In this document: piece by piece, positions 49,711 through 57,814 of the stretch | Layout: each line of letters starts with the position of its first letter | How positions within the stretch are numbered: the first letter of the stretch is position 1 | Assembly (NCBI GenBank): GCA_947581865.1 | Contig: CANPWA010000013.1 | Span: 1 to 64,000, forward strand | Direction of reading: 5' to 3' | DNA: 64,000 nt | From: an uncultured Acetatifactor sp. | GTDB lineage: Bacteria > Bacillota > Clostridia > Lachnospirales > Lachnospiraceae | The notes under the pieces: generated by a model | Told to the model about the DNA's origin: nothing | Seen by the model: only the letters and a program-made list of their open reading frames with translations | The model's database searches: none | Position numbers and translations under genes: made by a program

Positions 49711-52275
49711 ATGAAACTGATCGAAAAGATATTTGGCACACACAGTAGCAGAGAACTTAAGCGCATCGAGCCGCTGGTGGATAAGATCGAAGCTCTCCGC
49801 CCCGATATGCAGGCGTTGTCCGATGAAGAACTGCGGGGGAAGACGGAGGAATACAAAAAGAGGCTGGCACAGGGGGAGACTTTGGACGATCTGCTCCCGG
49901 AGGCATTTGCCACGGTGAGGGAAGCCGCAAAGCGGGTGCTGAACATGGAGCATTACCGTGTGCAGCTCATCGGCGGGATCGTCCTGCACCAGGGGCGTAT
50001 CGCCGAGATGAAAACCGGTGAAGGTAAGACGCTGGTGTCCACACTGCCGGCATATTTGAACGCCCTGGAGGGAAAAGGGATTCACATTGTGACGGTCAAC
50101 GACTATCTGGCGAAGCGTGACGCGGAGTGGATGGGTCAGGTGCACGAATTCCTGGGGCTGAAGGTTGGCGTGGTCTTAAACGGCATGACCAGCGAGGAGC
50201 GCCAGGCGGCATACGGCTGCGACATTACCTATGTGACGAACAATGAGCTGGGATTTGATTATCTGCGGGACAATATGGTCATTTACAAGGAGCAGCTGGT
50301 CCTGAGGGGGTTGAATTACGCCATCATCGACGAGGTGGATTCCGTGCTGATCGACGAGGCGAGAACACCGCTTATCATCTCAGGGCAGAGCGGCAAGTCC
50401 ACGGCGCTGTATGAGGCGTGCGATATCCTGGCGAGACAGCTCAAGAGAGGTGACGATGTACAGGAGCTCTCCAAGATCGACGCCATCATGGGTGTGGTGC
50501 AGGAGGAGAACGGCGACTTTATCGTAAACGAGAAGGACAAGGTCATCAATCTGACCAGCGCCGGCGTGGAGAAGGTAGAGCGTTTCTTTCATATTGACAA
50601 CTTTGCCGATCCCGAGAATCTGGAGATCCAGCACAATATCATTCTGGCATTGCGCGCCCACAACCTGATGTTCCGGGATCAGGATTATGTGGTCAAGGAC
50701 GACCAGGTGCTGATCGTGGACGAATTTACCGGACGCATCATGCCCGGGCGCCGTTATTCCGACGGGCTGCACCAGGCGATCGAGGCGAAGGAGCATGTGA
50801 AGGTCAAGAGAGAGTCAAAGACGCTGGCGACCATCACATTCCAGAATTTCTTCAATCTGTTTGACAAAAAATGCGGCATGACCGGTACGGCGCTGACGGA
50901 GGAGAGCGAGTTTAGGGATATTTACGGGATGGACGTGGTGGAGATCCCCACCAACAAGCCCGTTGCCCGTGTGGATCTGCAGGATGCAGTGTATAAGACC
51001 AAGGCGGAAAAGCTCCAGGCGATCGTGAACGCCGTGGAGGAGGCGCATGCCAAGGGACAGCCTGTGCTGGTGGGCACCATCACCATCGAGGCAAGTGAGG
51101 AGATCAGCCGCCTGCTTCAGAAGCGCGGAATACCGCACAAGGTGCTGAACGCAAAATTCCATGAGATGGAGGCGGAGATCGTGGCAGATGCCGGGATCCA
51201 CGGCGCCGTGACGATCGCCACGAATATGGCAGGACGTGGTACGGATATCAAACTGGATGAGGAGGCGAGAGCCGCGGGCGGATTGAAGATCATCGGCACC
51301 GAGCGCCATGAGTCCAGGCGGATCGATAACCAGCTCCGGGGGCGTTCCGGACGTCAGGGAGACCCGGGGGAAGCGCGTTTTTATATCTCACTGCAGGATG
51401 ATTTGATGCGGCTGTTCGGCTCAGAGCGCCTCATCAGCATGTTCAATGCCATGGGGATTCCCGAGGGGCAGGAGATCGAGCATCAGGCGCTGACCAATGC
51501 CATCCAGTCCGCGCAGAAAAAGATTGAGAACAATAACTATGGGATCCGCAAAAACCTGTTGGAATATGACCGGGTGATGAGCGAGCAGAGAGAGATCATT
51601 TACGAGGAACGCCGCCGGGTATTGAACGGTGAGAGCATGCGCGACTTTATCTATAAGATGATCACGGATATCACGGAGAATTGCGTGGATATCAGCATCA
51701 ATGACGATATGGATAAGGAGGACTGGGATTACAATGAGCTGAATACCCTGCTTCTGCCCACGATCCCGCTGGAGCCTGTCACCGCAGAGCGGGTGCAGAA
51801 GGGAAGGAAAAACAGCTTAAAGCAACAGCTCAAGGAGGAGGCAGTCAAGCTCTATGAGGCAAAGGAGGCAGAATTTCCTGACTCCGAGGCGATCCGTGAG
51901 CTGGAGAGAGTGATCCTTCTGAAGGTCATTGACCGCAAGTGGATGGATCATATCGATGACATGGACCAGCTCCGCCAGGGAATCGGTCTGCAGGCATACG
52001 GGCAGAGAGACCCGGTGGTGGAGTACAAGATGAGCGGTTTTGAGATGTTCGACGAGATGACCCAGAACATCAAAGAGGAGACCGTGCGCATGCTCCTGCA
52101 TATCCGTGTGGAACAGAAAGTGGAGCGCGAGCAGGTGGCGAAGGTCACCGGAACGAACAAGGACGACACTGCGGCAAGGGCGCCCAAAAAGCGGGACAAT
52201 GCCAAGATTTATCCCAATGATCCCTGCCCCTGCGGCAGCGGCAAAAAGTATAAGCAGTGCTGCGGAAGAAAATAG
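49711..52275 (+). CDS. secA: Preprotein translocase ATPase SecA
   Basis: An 854-residue motor of the Sec pathway that drives unfolded preproteins through SecYEG. Motifs are [10 protein letters not shown] near residues 99-108 (Walker A), [16 protein letters not shown] near 209-224 (Walker B/DEAD region), [10 protein letters not shown] near 389, and [11 protein letters not shown] near 505. The C-terminal zinc motif [13 protein letters not shown] binds SecB or the ribosome in relatives. It is full length and opens a cluster with a solute-binding lipoprotein (12 bases downstream) and prfB, an unusual grouping apart from the known secA-prfB pairing. Confidence 0.97.
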   Translation: MKLIEKIFGTHSSRELKRIEPLVDKIEALRPDMQALSDEELRGKTEEYKKRLAQGETLDDLLPEAFATVREAAKRVLNMEHYRVQLIGGIVLHQGRIAEMKTGEGKTLVSTLPAYLNALEGKGIHIVTVNDYLAKRDAEWMGQVHEFLGLKVGVVLNGMTSEERQAAYGCDITYVTNNELGFDYLRDNMVIYKEQLVLRGLNYAIIDEVDSVLIDEARTPLIISGQSGKSTALYEACDILARQLKRGDDVQELSKIDAIMGVVQEENGDFIVNEKDKVINLTSAGVEKVERFFHIDNFADPENLEIQHNIILALRAHNLMFRDQDYVVKDDQVLIVDEFTGRIMPGRRYSDGLHQAIEAKEHVKVKRESKTLATITFQNFFNLFDKKCGMTGTALTEESEFRDIYGMDVVEIPTNKPVARVDLQDAVYKTKAEKLQAIVNAVEEAHAKGQPVLVGTITIEASEEISRLLQKRGIPHKVLNAKFHEMEAEIVADAGIHGAVTIATNMAGRGTDIKLDEEARAAGGLKIIGTERHESRRIDNQLRGRSGRQGDPGEARFYISLQDDLMRLFGSERLISMFNAMGIPEGQEIEHQALTNAIQSAQKKIENNNYGIRKNLLEYDRVMSEQREIIYEERRRVLNGESMRDFIYKMITDITENCVDISINDDMDKEDWDYNELNTLLLPTIPLEPVTAERVQKGRKNSLKQQLKEEAVKLYEAKEAEFPDSEAIRELERVILLKVIDRKWMDHIDDMDQLRQGIGLQAYGQRDPVVEYKMSGFEMFDEMTQNIKEETVRMLLHIRVEQKVEREQVAKVTGTNKDDTAARAPKKRDNAKIYPNDPCPCGSGKKYKQCCGRK

Positions 52276-52287
52276 GAGTGAGGAAAT

Positions 52288-54579
52288 ATGAGCACCTGGT
52301 TTGACGGGAAGCGGATCCTGAGTCGGACCGCAGTCTGGATGACGGCTGCCGCCATTCTGTTTTTGGCAGGCTGTCAGGGGAAGGCAGAGGGAAACGGTCT
52401 GTCCGCAGGAGAGGAGGACGCTCCTGCGCCCGTTCAGAATGTCGAGTCTGAAATGGTCTATGAGGGAGAAGTGACTGAGCTTTCGGAAGACATCACATTC
52501 AGGCTGGTGCAGTTTTCGGGGGATAAATTGTATTCCGGTTCCGTCTCCTACGATGAGGAGACGGATCTGTGCAGCTGCAGAGTGACCCGGATATCCGCGG
52601 AGGGGAAGGCGGAGGAGGCGCTGACCCTTCCCTGCGGCGAAGGAGCTTTGAGCGCCCGCTATTGTGTACGGGATGACGGGAGTATCTGTGTCTCCACCGC
52701 AAAGGATGGGACGCCCTGGCGTTTGTTTTTATTCGACGGCACGGGAGAGATTCTTGTTGAGACGCAGCTGAATGTCCTTGGGGAATCGCTGGGCGACGGC
52801 GAGACGGTGATACCGGTGCAGAGCGATGATCAGGGCAGGGTGTTTCTTCTGGCAGACGGAAGGATTTATCTGTTTGATGAGTCCGGCAGTTATCAGGGAG
52901 AGATCGTCTTAGAGGACGGCGCCGCGGGCTGGATGCTGGCAAGAGGCGGGGACGGAAAAGTCTATACGGCATATCTTTCCGGGAAGAAGCAGATGCTGGC
53001 AAGACTGGATTATGAAAAAAAGAGAGCGGTGGATGTCGGGCAGGGTTTTCCGGACTGCAGCAACAATAAGGAAGGGAAGATTTTTGCCTGTTTTGGGACA
53101 GGGTTTTGGTGTGTCACGGATACGGAGCTCATCCTGTATGACTGGGAAAGCGGCCGGAAGATAAAAGTATTCCAATGGGTGAATCAGGGAATGCTCGGCA
53201 CGGATGTGAAGGGCGTTACGGGCGGGGAAAATGCTCCTGTGATCTTTACAGGCGGAACGGGACAGAAACCTGCCAGGATGTATCGTCTTTCGCCCCTGTC
53301 CGATGAGGAGATGGCGTATTTGAGGGAGAATGGCCCTGACGTTATCAGGGTTGCCGGCATGTGGATCCCCCGTGACATAGAGGAGGCGGCCATTGACTTT
53401 AACGCTTCCCAGAAGCGTTATCGGGTGGAGCTGGTTCCCTATCTGGATGAGACCTCCACCGACCAGGAAGAATTTGAGATCGCCAGGGAGAAGCTGCAGC
53501 GGGACGCGGTGCTGGATACCTCCGATGTGGATATTCTCTGTATGCAGAATCTGGATGCGGATGCTCTGACCAGGCAGGGCGCGCTGGAAGATCTGACACC
53601 GTATCTGGAAGGCAGTACCCTGATCAGCCGGGATGATATGTTTGAGCCTGTTCTACAGGCATTTATGGTGGACGGCAGATTGGTGTGCATTCCCAAGAGG
53701 TTTTGTATGATCTGTATCTCGGGAGATGTCTCGCAGCTGGGAGACAGGACGGGCTGGACCTTGGATGAATTTCTGGATTTTGCTGAAAAACACCGGGGAG
53801 AGAGACTGTTTGGAGACACGATGTTTTATCCGCTCTGCGATGCGCTGGTGAACGGTGATATGTTCCTGGAGGAGCGGGACAAAAAAACGGTGTTTGACGG
53901 GGAACAGTGTAAAAGATTTCTGGAGGTGCTGAATACGCTGCAGGATGTTTCGACAGATTCTGAGGAGGAGCAGTATGCGATCTGGCAGGCGGCTCCGCTC
54001 CATTTGTCTTATCTGCAGGATTTTGATGTGGGTGTTTCCAGGGATCCTTCCATAGAGTTTATCGGTCTGCCCACTGCTGACGGCACGGGGGGAGTACGGT
54101 TTGAGGTGGGAGGAACCAGTCAGCTCTGCACCATCTTAAGCCAATCCGATTGCAGGGAAGGCGCCTGGGCATTTTATGAGTATTATCTCAACCGGGAGGA
54201 CTCAGGGGGAGGCTTTCCGATTTTCCGTCCCCTGTTTGATGAGATGGCGGAAGAATGGATGAATCCCGTGTATACCGGGCATACCATGACCGCTGAAGGG
54301 GAAGTCGATGCGGGATCGGGCTTTCCGCTTCCGGAAGCAGGAGCAAGGAGAGGATGGAAGACAGAAGACTGGTATCCGTATCAGGGAACCCAGGAGGATG
54401 TGGATGCCGTTTTGGATATGATCGGGACGGGAGGCTATTGGATCTCCCGGAATGAGAAGGTCTTGGAGCAGATCCTCACGGAGGAAGGGGAGGCTTATTT
54501 CCAGGGACAGAAGGATCTGGACACAGTGGCAGATATCATCGGAAACCGCTGGATGCTTTATAAGGCGGAAAACGGCTGA
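52288..54579 (+). CDS. Lipoprotein with beta-propeller-like N-terminus and solute-binding C-terminus
   Basis: A 763-residue exported lipoprotein. The lipobox is LFLAGC (Cys29). Residues about 55-340 alternate short strands and Asp/Gly turns and look like a beta-propeller. From about residue 355 the chain becomes like an extracellular solute-binding protein (VIRVAGMWIPRDIEEAAIDF, then SDVDILCMQNLDADAL). The combination is not the usual SBP alone (about 400-450 residues). No ABC permease is next to it. It starts 12 bases after the secA stop behind AGGAGTGAGGAA and probably shares its transcript. Confidence 0.75.
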   Translation: MSTWFDGKRILSRTAVWMTAAAILFLAGCQGKAEGNGLSAGEEDAPAPVQNVESEMVYEGEVTELSEDITFRLVQFSGDKLYSGSVSYDEETDLCSCRVTRISAEGKAEEALTLPCGEGALSARYCVRDDGSICVSTAKDGTPWRLFLFDGTGEILVETQLNVLGESLGDGETVIPVQSDDQGRVFLLADGRIYLFDESGSYQGEIVLEDGAAGWMLARGGDGKVYTAYLSGKKQMLARLDYEKKRAVDVGQGFPDCSNNKEGKIFACFGTGFWCVTDTELILYDWESGRKIKVFQWVNQGMLGTDVKGVTGGENAPVIFTGGTGQKPARMYRLSPLSDEEMAYLRENGPDVIRVAGMWIPRDIEEAAIDFNASQKRYRVELVPYLDETSTDQEEFEIAREKLQRDAVLDTSDVDILCMQNLDADALTRQGALEDLTPYLEGSTLISRDDMFEPVLQAFMVDGRLVCIPKRFCMICISGDVSQLGDRTGWTLDEFLDFAEKHRGERLFGDTMFYPLCDALVNGDMFLEERDKKTVFDGEQCKRFLEVLNTLQDVSTDSEEEQYAIWQAAPLHLSYLQDFDVGVSRDPSIEFIGLPTADGTGGVRFEVGGTSQLCTILSQSDCREGAWAFYEYYLNREDSGGGFPIFRPLFDEMAEEWMNPVYTGHTMTAEGEVDAGSGFPLPEAGARRGWKTEDWYPYQGTQEDVDAVLDMIGTGGYWISRNEKVLEQILTEEGEAYFQGQKDLDTVADIIGNRWMLYKAENG

Positions 54580-54613
54580 ATAATCGGGAGCAGACAGGAA
54601 GGCAGGTAAAAAT

Positions 54614-55741
54614 ATGGTAGAACTTGACCAGATGAAGGCAGAGATCTTGGGCTATGAGGCTTCCCTCGGGGAGGTGAAGGCTTCCCTGGATCTGGAGAGC
54701 AAGGCAAAGCGCATTGAAGAGCTGGAGATGGAGATGGAGGCGCCCGGCTTCTGGGACGATCCGGACAGATCCAATCAAAAGATGAAAGAACTCAAAAATA
54801 TGAAGGATACCGTGGAGCAGTGCGATAAATTATCCACCCAGTACGATGATATCCTGACGCTGATCGAGATGGGCTATGAGGAGAACGATGAGTCCATGGC
54901 GGCGGAGATCCGGGGAGAGCTGGACGAGTTTATCGCCGAGCTGGAGGAGCTGCGGATCGGGACACTGCTCTCCGGGGAGTATGACAAAAACAATGCTATC
55001 CTGAAGCTGAACGCCGGAGCGGGCGGCACGGAAAGCTGTGACTGGGCGGGAATGCTCTATCGCATGTACACCCGCTGGGCGGAGCGGAAAGGCTTTGGAA
55101 TTGAGGTGTTGGATTATCTGGACGGGGACGAGGCGGGAATCAAATCCGTGACCTTCCAGGTGAACGGCATGAACGCTTACGGGTATCTGAAATCGGAGAA
55201 GGGCGTGCATCGTCTGGTGCGTATCTCACCCTTTAACGCCCAGGGAAAGCGCCAGACTTCCTTTGTATCGCTGGATGTGATGCCGGATATTGAAGAGGAT
55301 CTGGATGTGGAGATCGACGAGAAGGACCTGCGCATTGATACCTACCGCAGCAGCGGAGCGGGCGGTCAGCACATCAACAAGACGTCCTCCGCCATCCGCA
55401 TCACGCACATTCCTACGGGAACAGTGGTGCAGTGTCAGAATGAGAGAAGCCAGTTTCAGAACAAGGATAAGGCGATGCAGATGCTCAAGGCAAAGCTGTA
55501 TCTGCTCAAACAGGAAGCAAATGTGGAAAAACTTTCCGATATCCGCGGAGAAGTGAAGGAGATCGGCTGGGGAAACCAGATACGTTCCTATGTGCTGCAG
55601 CCCTATAAAATGGTGAAAGATCTGCGCACGGATGTGGAGACGGGCAACGCGGACGCGGTGCTGGACGGGGCGCTGGATCCCTTTATCAATGGGTATCTGA
55701 AGTGGCTCAGCACATCGGAGGGAAAAGAAAAACAGGCTTGA
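54614..55741 (+). CDS. prfB: Peptide chain release factor 2 (no frameshift site)
   Basis: A 375-residue RF2, terminating at UGA and UAA codons. The anticodon-like SPF is in RISPFNAQ near residue 204, and the catalytic GGQ is in SGAGGQHINKTSSA near 248-252, where the Gln is methylated in relatives. The reading frame is continuous from ATG 54614. Many prfB genes have an in-frame TGA with a +1 slip after about codon 25; the equivalent place here reads ASLDLES without CTTTGA, so autoregulatory frameshifting is absent. It lies 34 bases after the lipoprotein stop. Confidence 0.95.
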   Translation: MVELDQMKAEILGYEASLGEVKASLDLESKAKRIEELEMEMEAPGFWDDPDRSNQKMKELKNMKDTVEQCDKLSTQYDDILTLIEMGYEENDESMAAEIRGELDEFIAELEELRIGTLLSGEYDKNNAILKLNAGAGGTESCDWAGMLYRMYTRWAERKGFGIEVLDYLDGDEAGIKSVTFQVNGMNAYGYLKSEKGVHRLVRISPFNAQGKRQTSFVSLDVMPDIEEDLDVEIDEKDLRIDTYRSSGAGGQHINKTSSAIRITHIPTGTVVQCQNERSQFQNKDKAMQMLKAKLYLLKQEANVEKLSDIRGEVKEIGWGNQIRSYVLQPYKMVKDLRTDVETGNADAVLDGALDPFINGYLKWLSTSEGKEKQA

Positions 55742-55764
55742 CCTTAAGGGTTAAGCCTGTTTTT
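55728..55764. terminator. Bidirectional terminator, prfB and DUF975 gene
   Basis: AAAAACAGGCTT (55728-55739) pairs with AAGCCTGTTTTT (55753-55764). It overlaps the stop codons of both convergent genes. Confidence 0.9.
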
Positions 55765-56554
55765 CTCTTGCCTGCATGAGGTTTAAGAAGAAGAAAACAT
55801 CCGTCATAGTTATGTAGGGCGTCAGCCATAGAGATCCAATGTTCAGAGTCAGGATATTCAACATCAGCAGGGGAAGGAAGCTGGTCTGGATGTAGAGGAA
55901 GCGTCCTTTGTGTCCCTCCATAATGCGTATGCTCATCTTAAAGAGCTCTCCTGCACTGTAGCCCGGGAAATCCAGCAGCAGAAACAATGTCTGAGAGACG
56001 GAGAAGTACATAATGAAGGCAACGGCACTGCCGATAAAGAATATCATCATCATGACACATATGAGCGGAAACGCGGCATCTTTGAGGATCATAAAACGAA
56101 GGATCTCTTTAGGTAAGTGGTAAAGCTGTCTCAGCAGCATATAAATGAAGGCGATCTGGAAGCTTTTGCCGGGCTGGTAGCTAAAACCGTGAAAGACATC
56201 GGAAATGTTGCACTTCCTGCCACAGGCGACATTCAAAAAGCACAGACGGGCACCGATCTCAAGGACAACTGAAAAAATTTCTTCGATACAGTCAAAAATA
56301 TATGCGAGAACGTACTGTATTTCCGGTTGAAGGCGGAAGTAGGAAAAGGCATCTCCCTGTAACATCAATAACATCCATTGTTTCAACAGATTAAACAGGA
56401 GGTTTTCCACGATGCTGATCAGCAGGACCAGAGCAAAATCGATGATATATACGACCAGCATGACCAGGATCAGCTGGAAATAGTTGCCGGAAAGGGCTTC
56501 CTTGGCTTTGTCCTTGAGCATTGCGCTGGATAAAATTTTATTGTTCTGATTCAT
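55751..56554 (-). CDS. DUF975 family membrane protein
   Basis: A 267-residue membrane protein. The start (SSAMLKDKAKEALSGNYFQL) is the pattern of DUF975, followed by about five or six hydrophobic segments (roughly 27-55, 78-105, 142-160, 168-195, 230-250). The function is unknown in the family. The ATG at 56554 has GGAG six bases upstream; an in-frame start seven codons earlier is less likely. It is the last gene of a three-gene minus-strand operon. Confidence 0.82.
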   Translation of the reverse strand: MNQNNKILSSAMLKDKAKEALSGNYFQLILVMLVVYIIDFALVLLISIVENLLFNLLKQWMLLMLQGDAFSYFRLQPEIQYVLAYIFDCIEEIFSVVLEIGARLCFLNVACGRKCNISDVFHGFSYQPGKSFQIAFIYMLLRQLYHLPKEILRFMILKDAAFPLICVMMMIFFIGSAVAFIMYFSVSQTLFLLLDFPGYSAGELFKMSIRIMEGHKGRFLYIQTSFLPLLMLNILTLNIGSLWLTPYITMTDVFFFLNLMQAREKQA

Positions 56555-56584
56555 ATCGCGCTCCATTCTGATCATGAGAATCTG

Positions 56585-57091
56585 TCAGACCGCAAAATCC
56601 GCGTTCATGCCCGCGTATTTTGCGTGGTCGGCAGTTTTTAAATCCTTTTGGTACGGATTGTCTTCATTGTAGTATTTGATCTGGGTATCGGTGGTGCCGC
56701 CGGACACATAGGAGCGCCCGCATTCGGGGCAGACCGCCATATGGATGGAAACCGAGGCGCGGATGACCTTGCCATTGTTCTGGGCGGCATCGGAGTAAGC
56801 GTTGCTCACATGCTCCTGTTCATGGGCGCGGACCCGGGAGGCAGCTGCCCCGGGAGCGATGTGCTGCGGCGTCTTGAAAGACACCATCTCATCGGAGCCG
56901 TCCTGATATCTGCGGTTTTTACAGGTCTGACATTCCTCGCCGTTGGCTTTTCTGCCGTCTCCTGACGGACCGGGAAGACGACCGTAAAGGGCATCCTCCG
57001 CGTTTTGGGATGCACCGGGAATGCCGGAACCGGAAGGGTAGCGGTTGTAGGAAAGATTATCCGAAATATTGTTCATATAAGGAATCATCAT
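56585..57091 (-). CDS. SprA-related putative metalloprotease
   Basis: A 168-residue protein. HEQEH (HExxH zinc motif, about residues 92-96) within SRVRAHEQEHVSNAYSDA is the core of SprA-related proteins. Two Cys pairs, CQTC near 56-59 and CPEC near 120-123, suggest a structural zinc. A tail of Asn/Asp/Tyr-rich residues follows. AGGAGG precedes ATG 57091. It lies 22 bases after the DUF4190 gene and 30 before the DUF975 gene. Peptidase activity is inferred from the motif only. Confidence 0.72.
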   Translation of the reverse strand: MMIPYMNNISDNLSYNRYPSGSGIPGASQNAEDALYGRLPGPSGDGRKANGEECQTCKNRRYQDGSDEMVSFKTPQHIAPGAAASRVRAHEQEHVSNAYSDAAQNNGKVIRASVSIHMAVCPECGRSYVSGGTTDTQIKYYNEDNPYQKDLKTADHAKYAGMNADFAV

Positions 57092-57113
57092 AGCTGCACC
57101 TCCTGGATTGATC

Positions 57114-57572
57114 CTATAAATCCAAACCATTGTCGAAGTAAAAATCGGAGTCGAGAATACTGCGATCATCGTTGTCGTAGAGTTCGAGCCCCTTTTCGTA
57201 ACCTTCCATAAAGCCTTCCTCAAAAGCATCCCTGAAATCGGGATCCATAAACAAAGAAACGGTCATCGCAATGCTTAAGAGGATAGCAACACAGGAGAGG
57301 ATGATGCCGGTAATGCTCATTCCGGACATGGGAGTTCCCCGGCGCTTACTGAGGATGGCGAACAGGATGCTCAATGCGCCCATGGAGATGGAAAAGCATA
57401 CCGTACAGCACAAAAGGATGGAGAGAATGCCCAGCACCAGGGATGCCACGGCAAAACCGTTGATTTTCTGAGGCTGCCCGGCATACCGGTCATCGCGCGG
57501 GTTATTGTTCCGGCTGTTGTTTGAGTTATGATAGGGATCCGGAGAAAAACCGTTCATCTGTTGTGAGTCCAT
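57114..57572 (-). CDS. DUF4190-like membrane protein
   Basis: A 152-residue protein with an Asn-rich disordered N-terminus (about 1-35), two membrane segments (about 41-75 and 85-107) and an acidic tail. GFAVASLVLGILSILLCC is the hallmark of DUF4190. GGAGG lies upstream of ATG 57572. First gene of the three-gene minus-strand operon; no activity is known. Confidence 0.8.
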   Translation of the reverse strand: MDSQQMNGFSPDPYHNSNNSRNNNPRDDRYAGQPQKINGFAVASLVLGILSILLCCTVCFSISMGALSILFAILSKRRGTPMSGMSITGIILSCVAILLSIAMTVSLFMDPDFRDAFEEGFMEGYEKGLELYDNDDRSILDSDFYFDNGLDL

Positions 57573-57683
57573 TTTATGCCTCCTTGCCGGCTGCCCGGCG
57601 TGGGATATGAGGGTCCCCGCATCTGTCTGGAAAAAGAACGAACATTGTCCCACTCTGTGATTTTCAATACTTATCTTGATATT

Positions 57684-57713
57684 ACTATAGCACCTTTTGG
57701 CAAAAATGGCAAA
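57684..57713 (-). promoter_or_regulatory. Promoter of the DUF4190 operon
   Basis: On the minus strand, TTTGCC (57708-57713), 18-base spacer, TATAGT (57684-57689). Confidence 0.55.
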
Positions 57714-57729
57714 TGTTTATACATAGAAC

Positions 57730-57758
57730 TTGGAAATTATTTCTTTTTGTTATAAAAT
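57730..57758 (+). promoter_or_regulatory. Promoter of tex
   Basis: TTGGAA (57730-57735), 17-base spacer, TAAAAT (57753-57758), 57 bases before the tex ATG. Confidence 0.65.
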
Positions 57759-57814
57759 AGACTTTGCATAAGAAAAAACGAAAAATAGAGAGATGGCACA
57801 TGTGAGGAGAGTAT

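Noticed and set aside
54614..54700. Programmed +1 frameshift in prfB
   Set aside because: No CTTTGA or in-frame TGA near the usual place; the frame is continuous.
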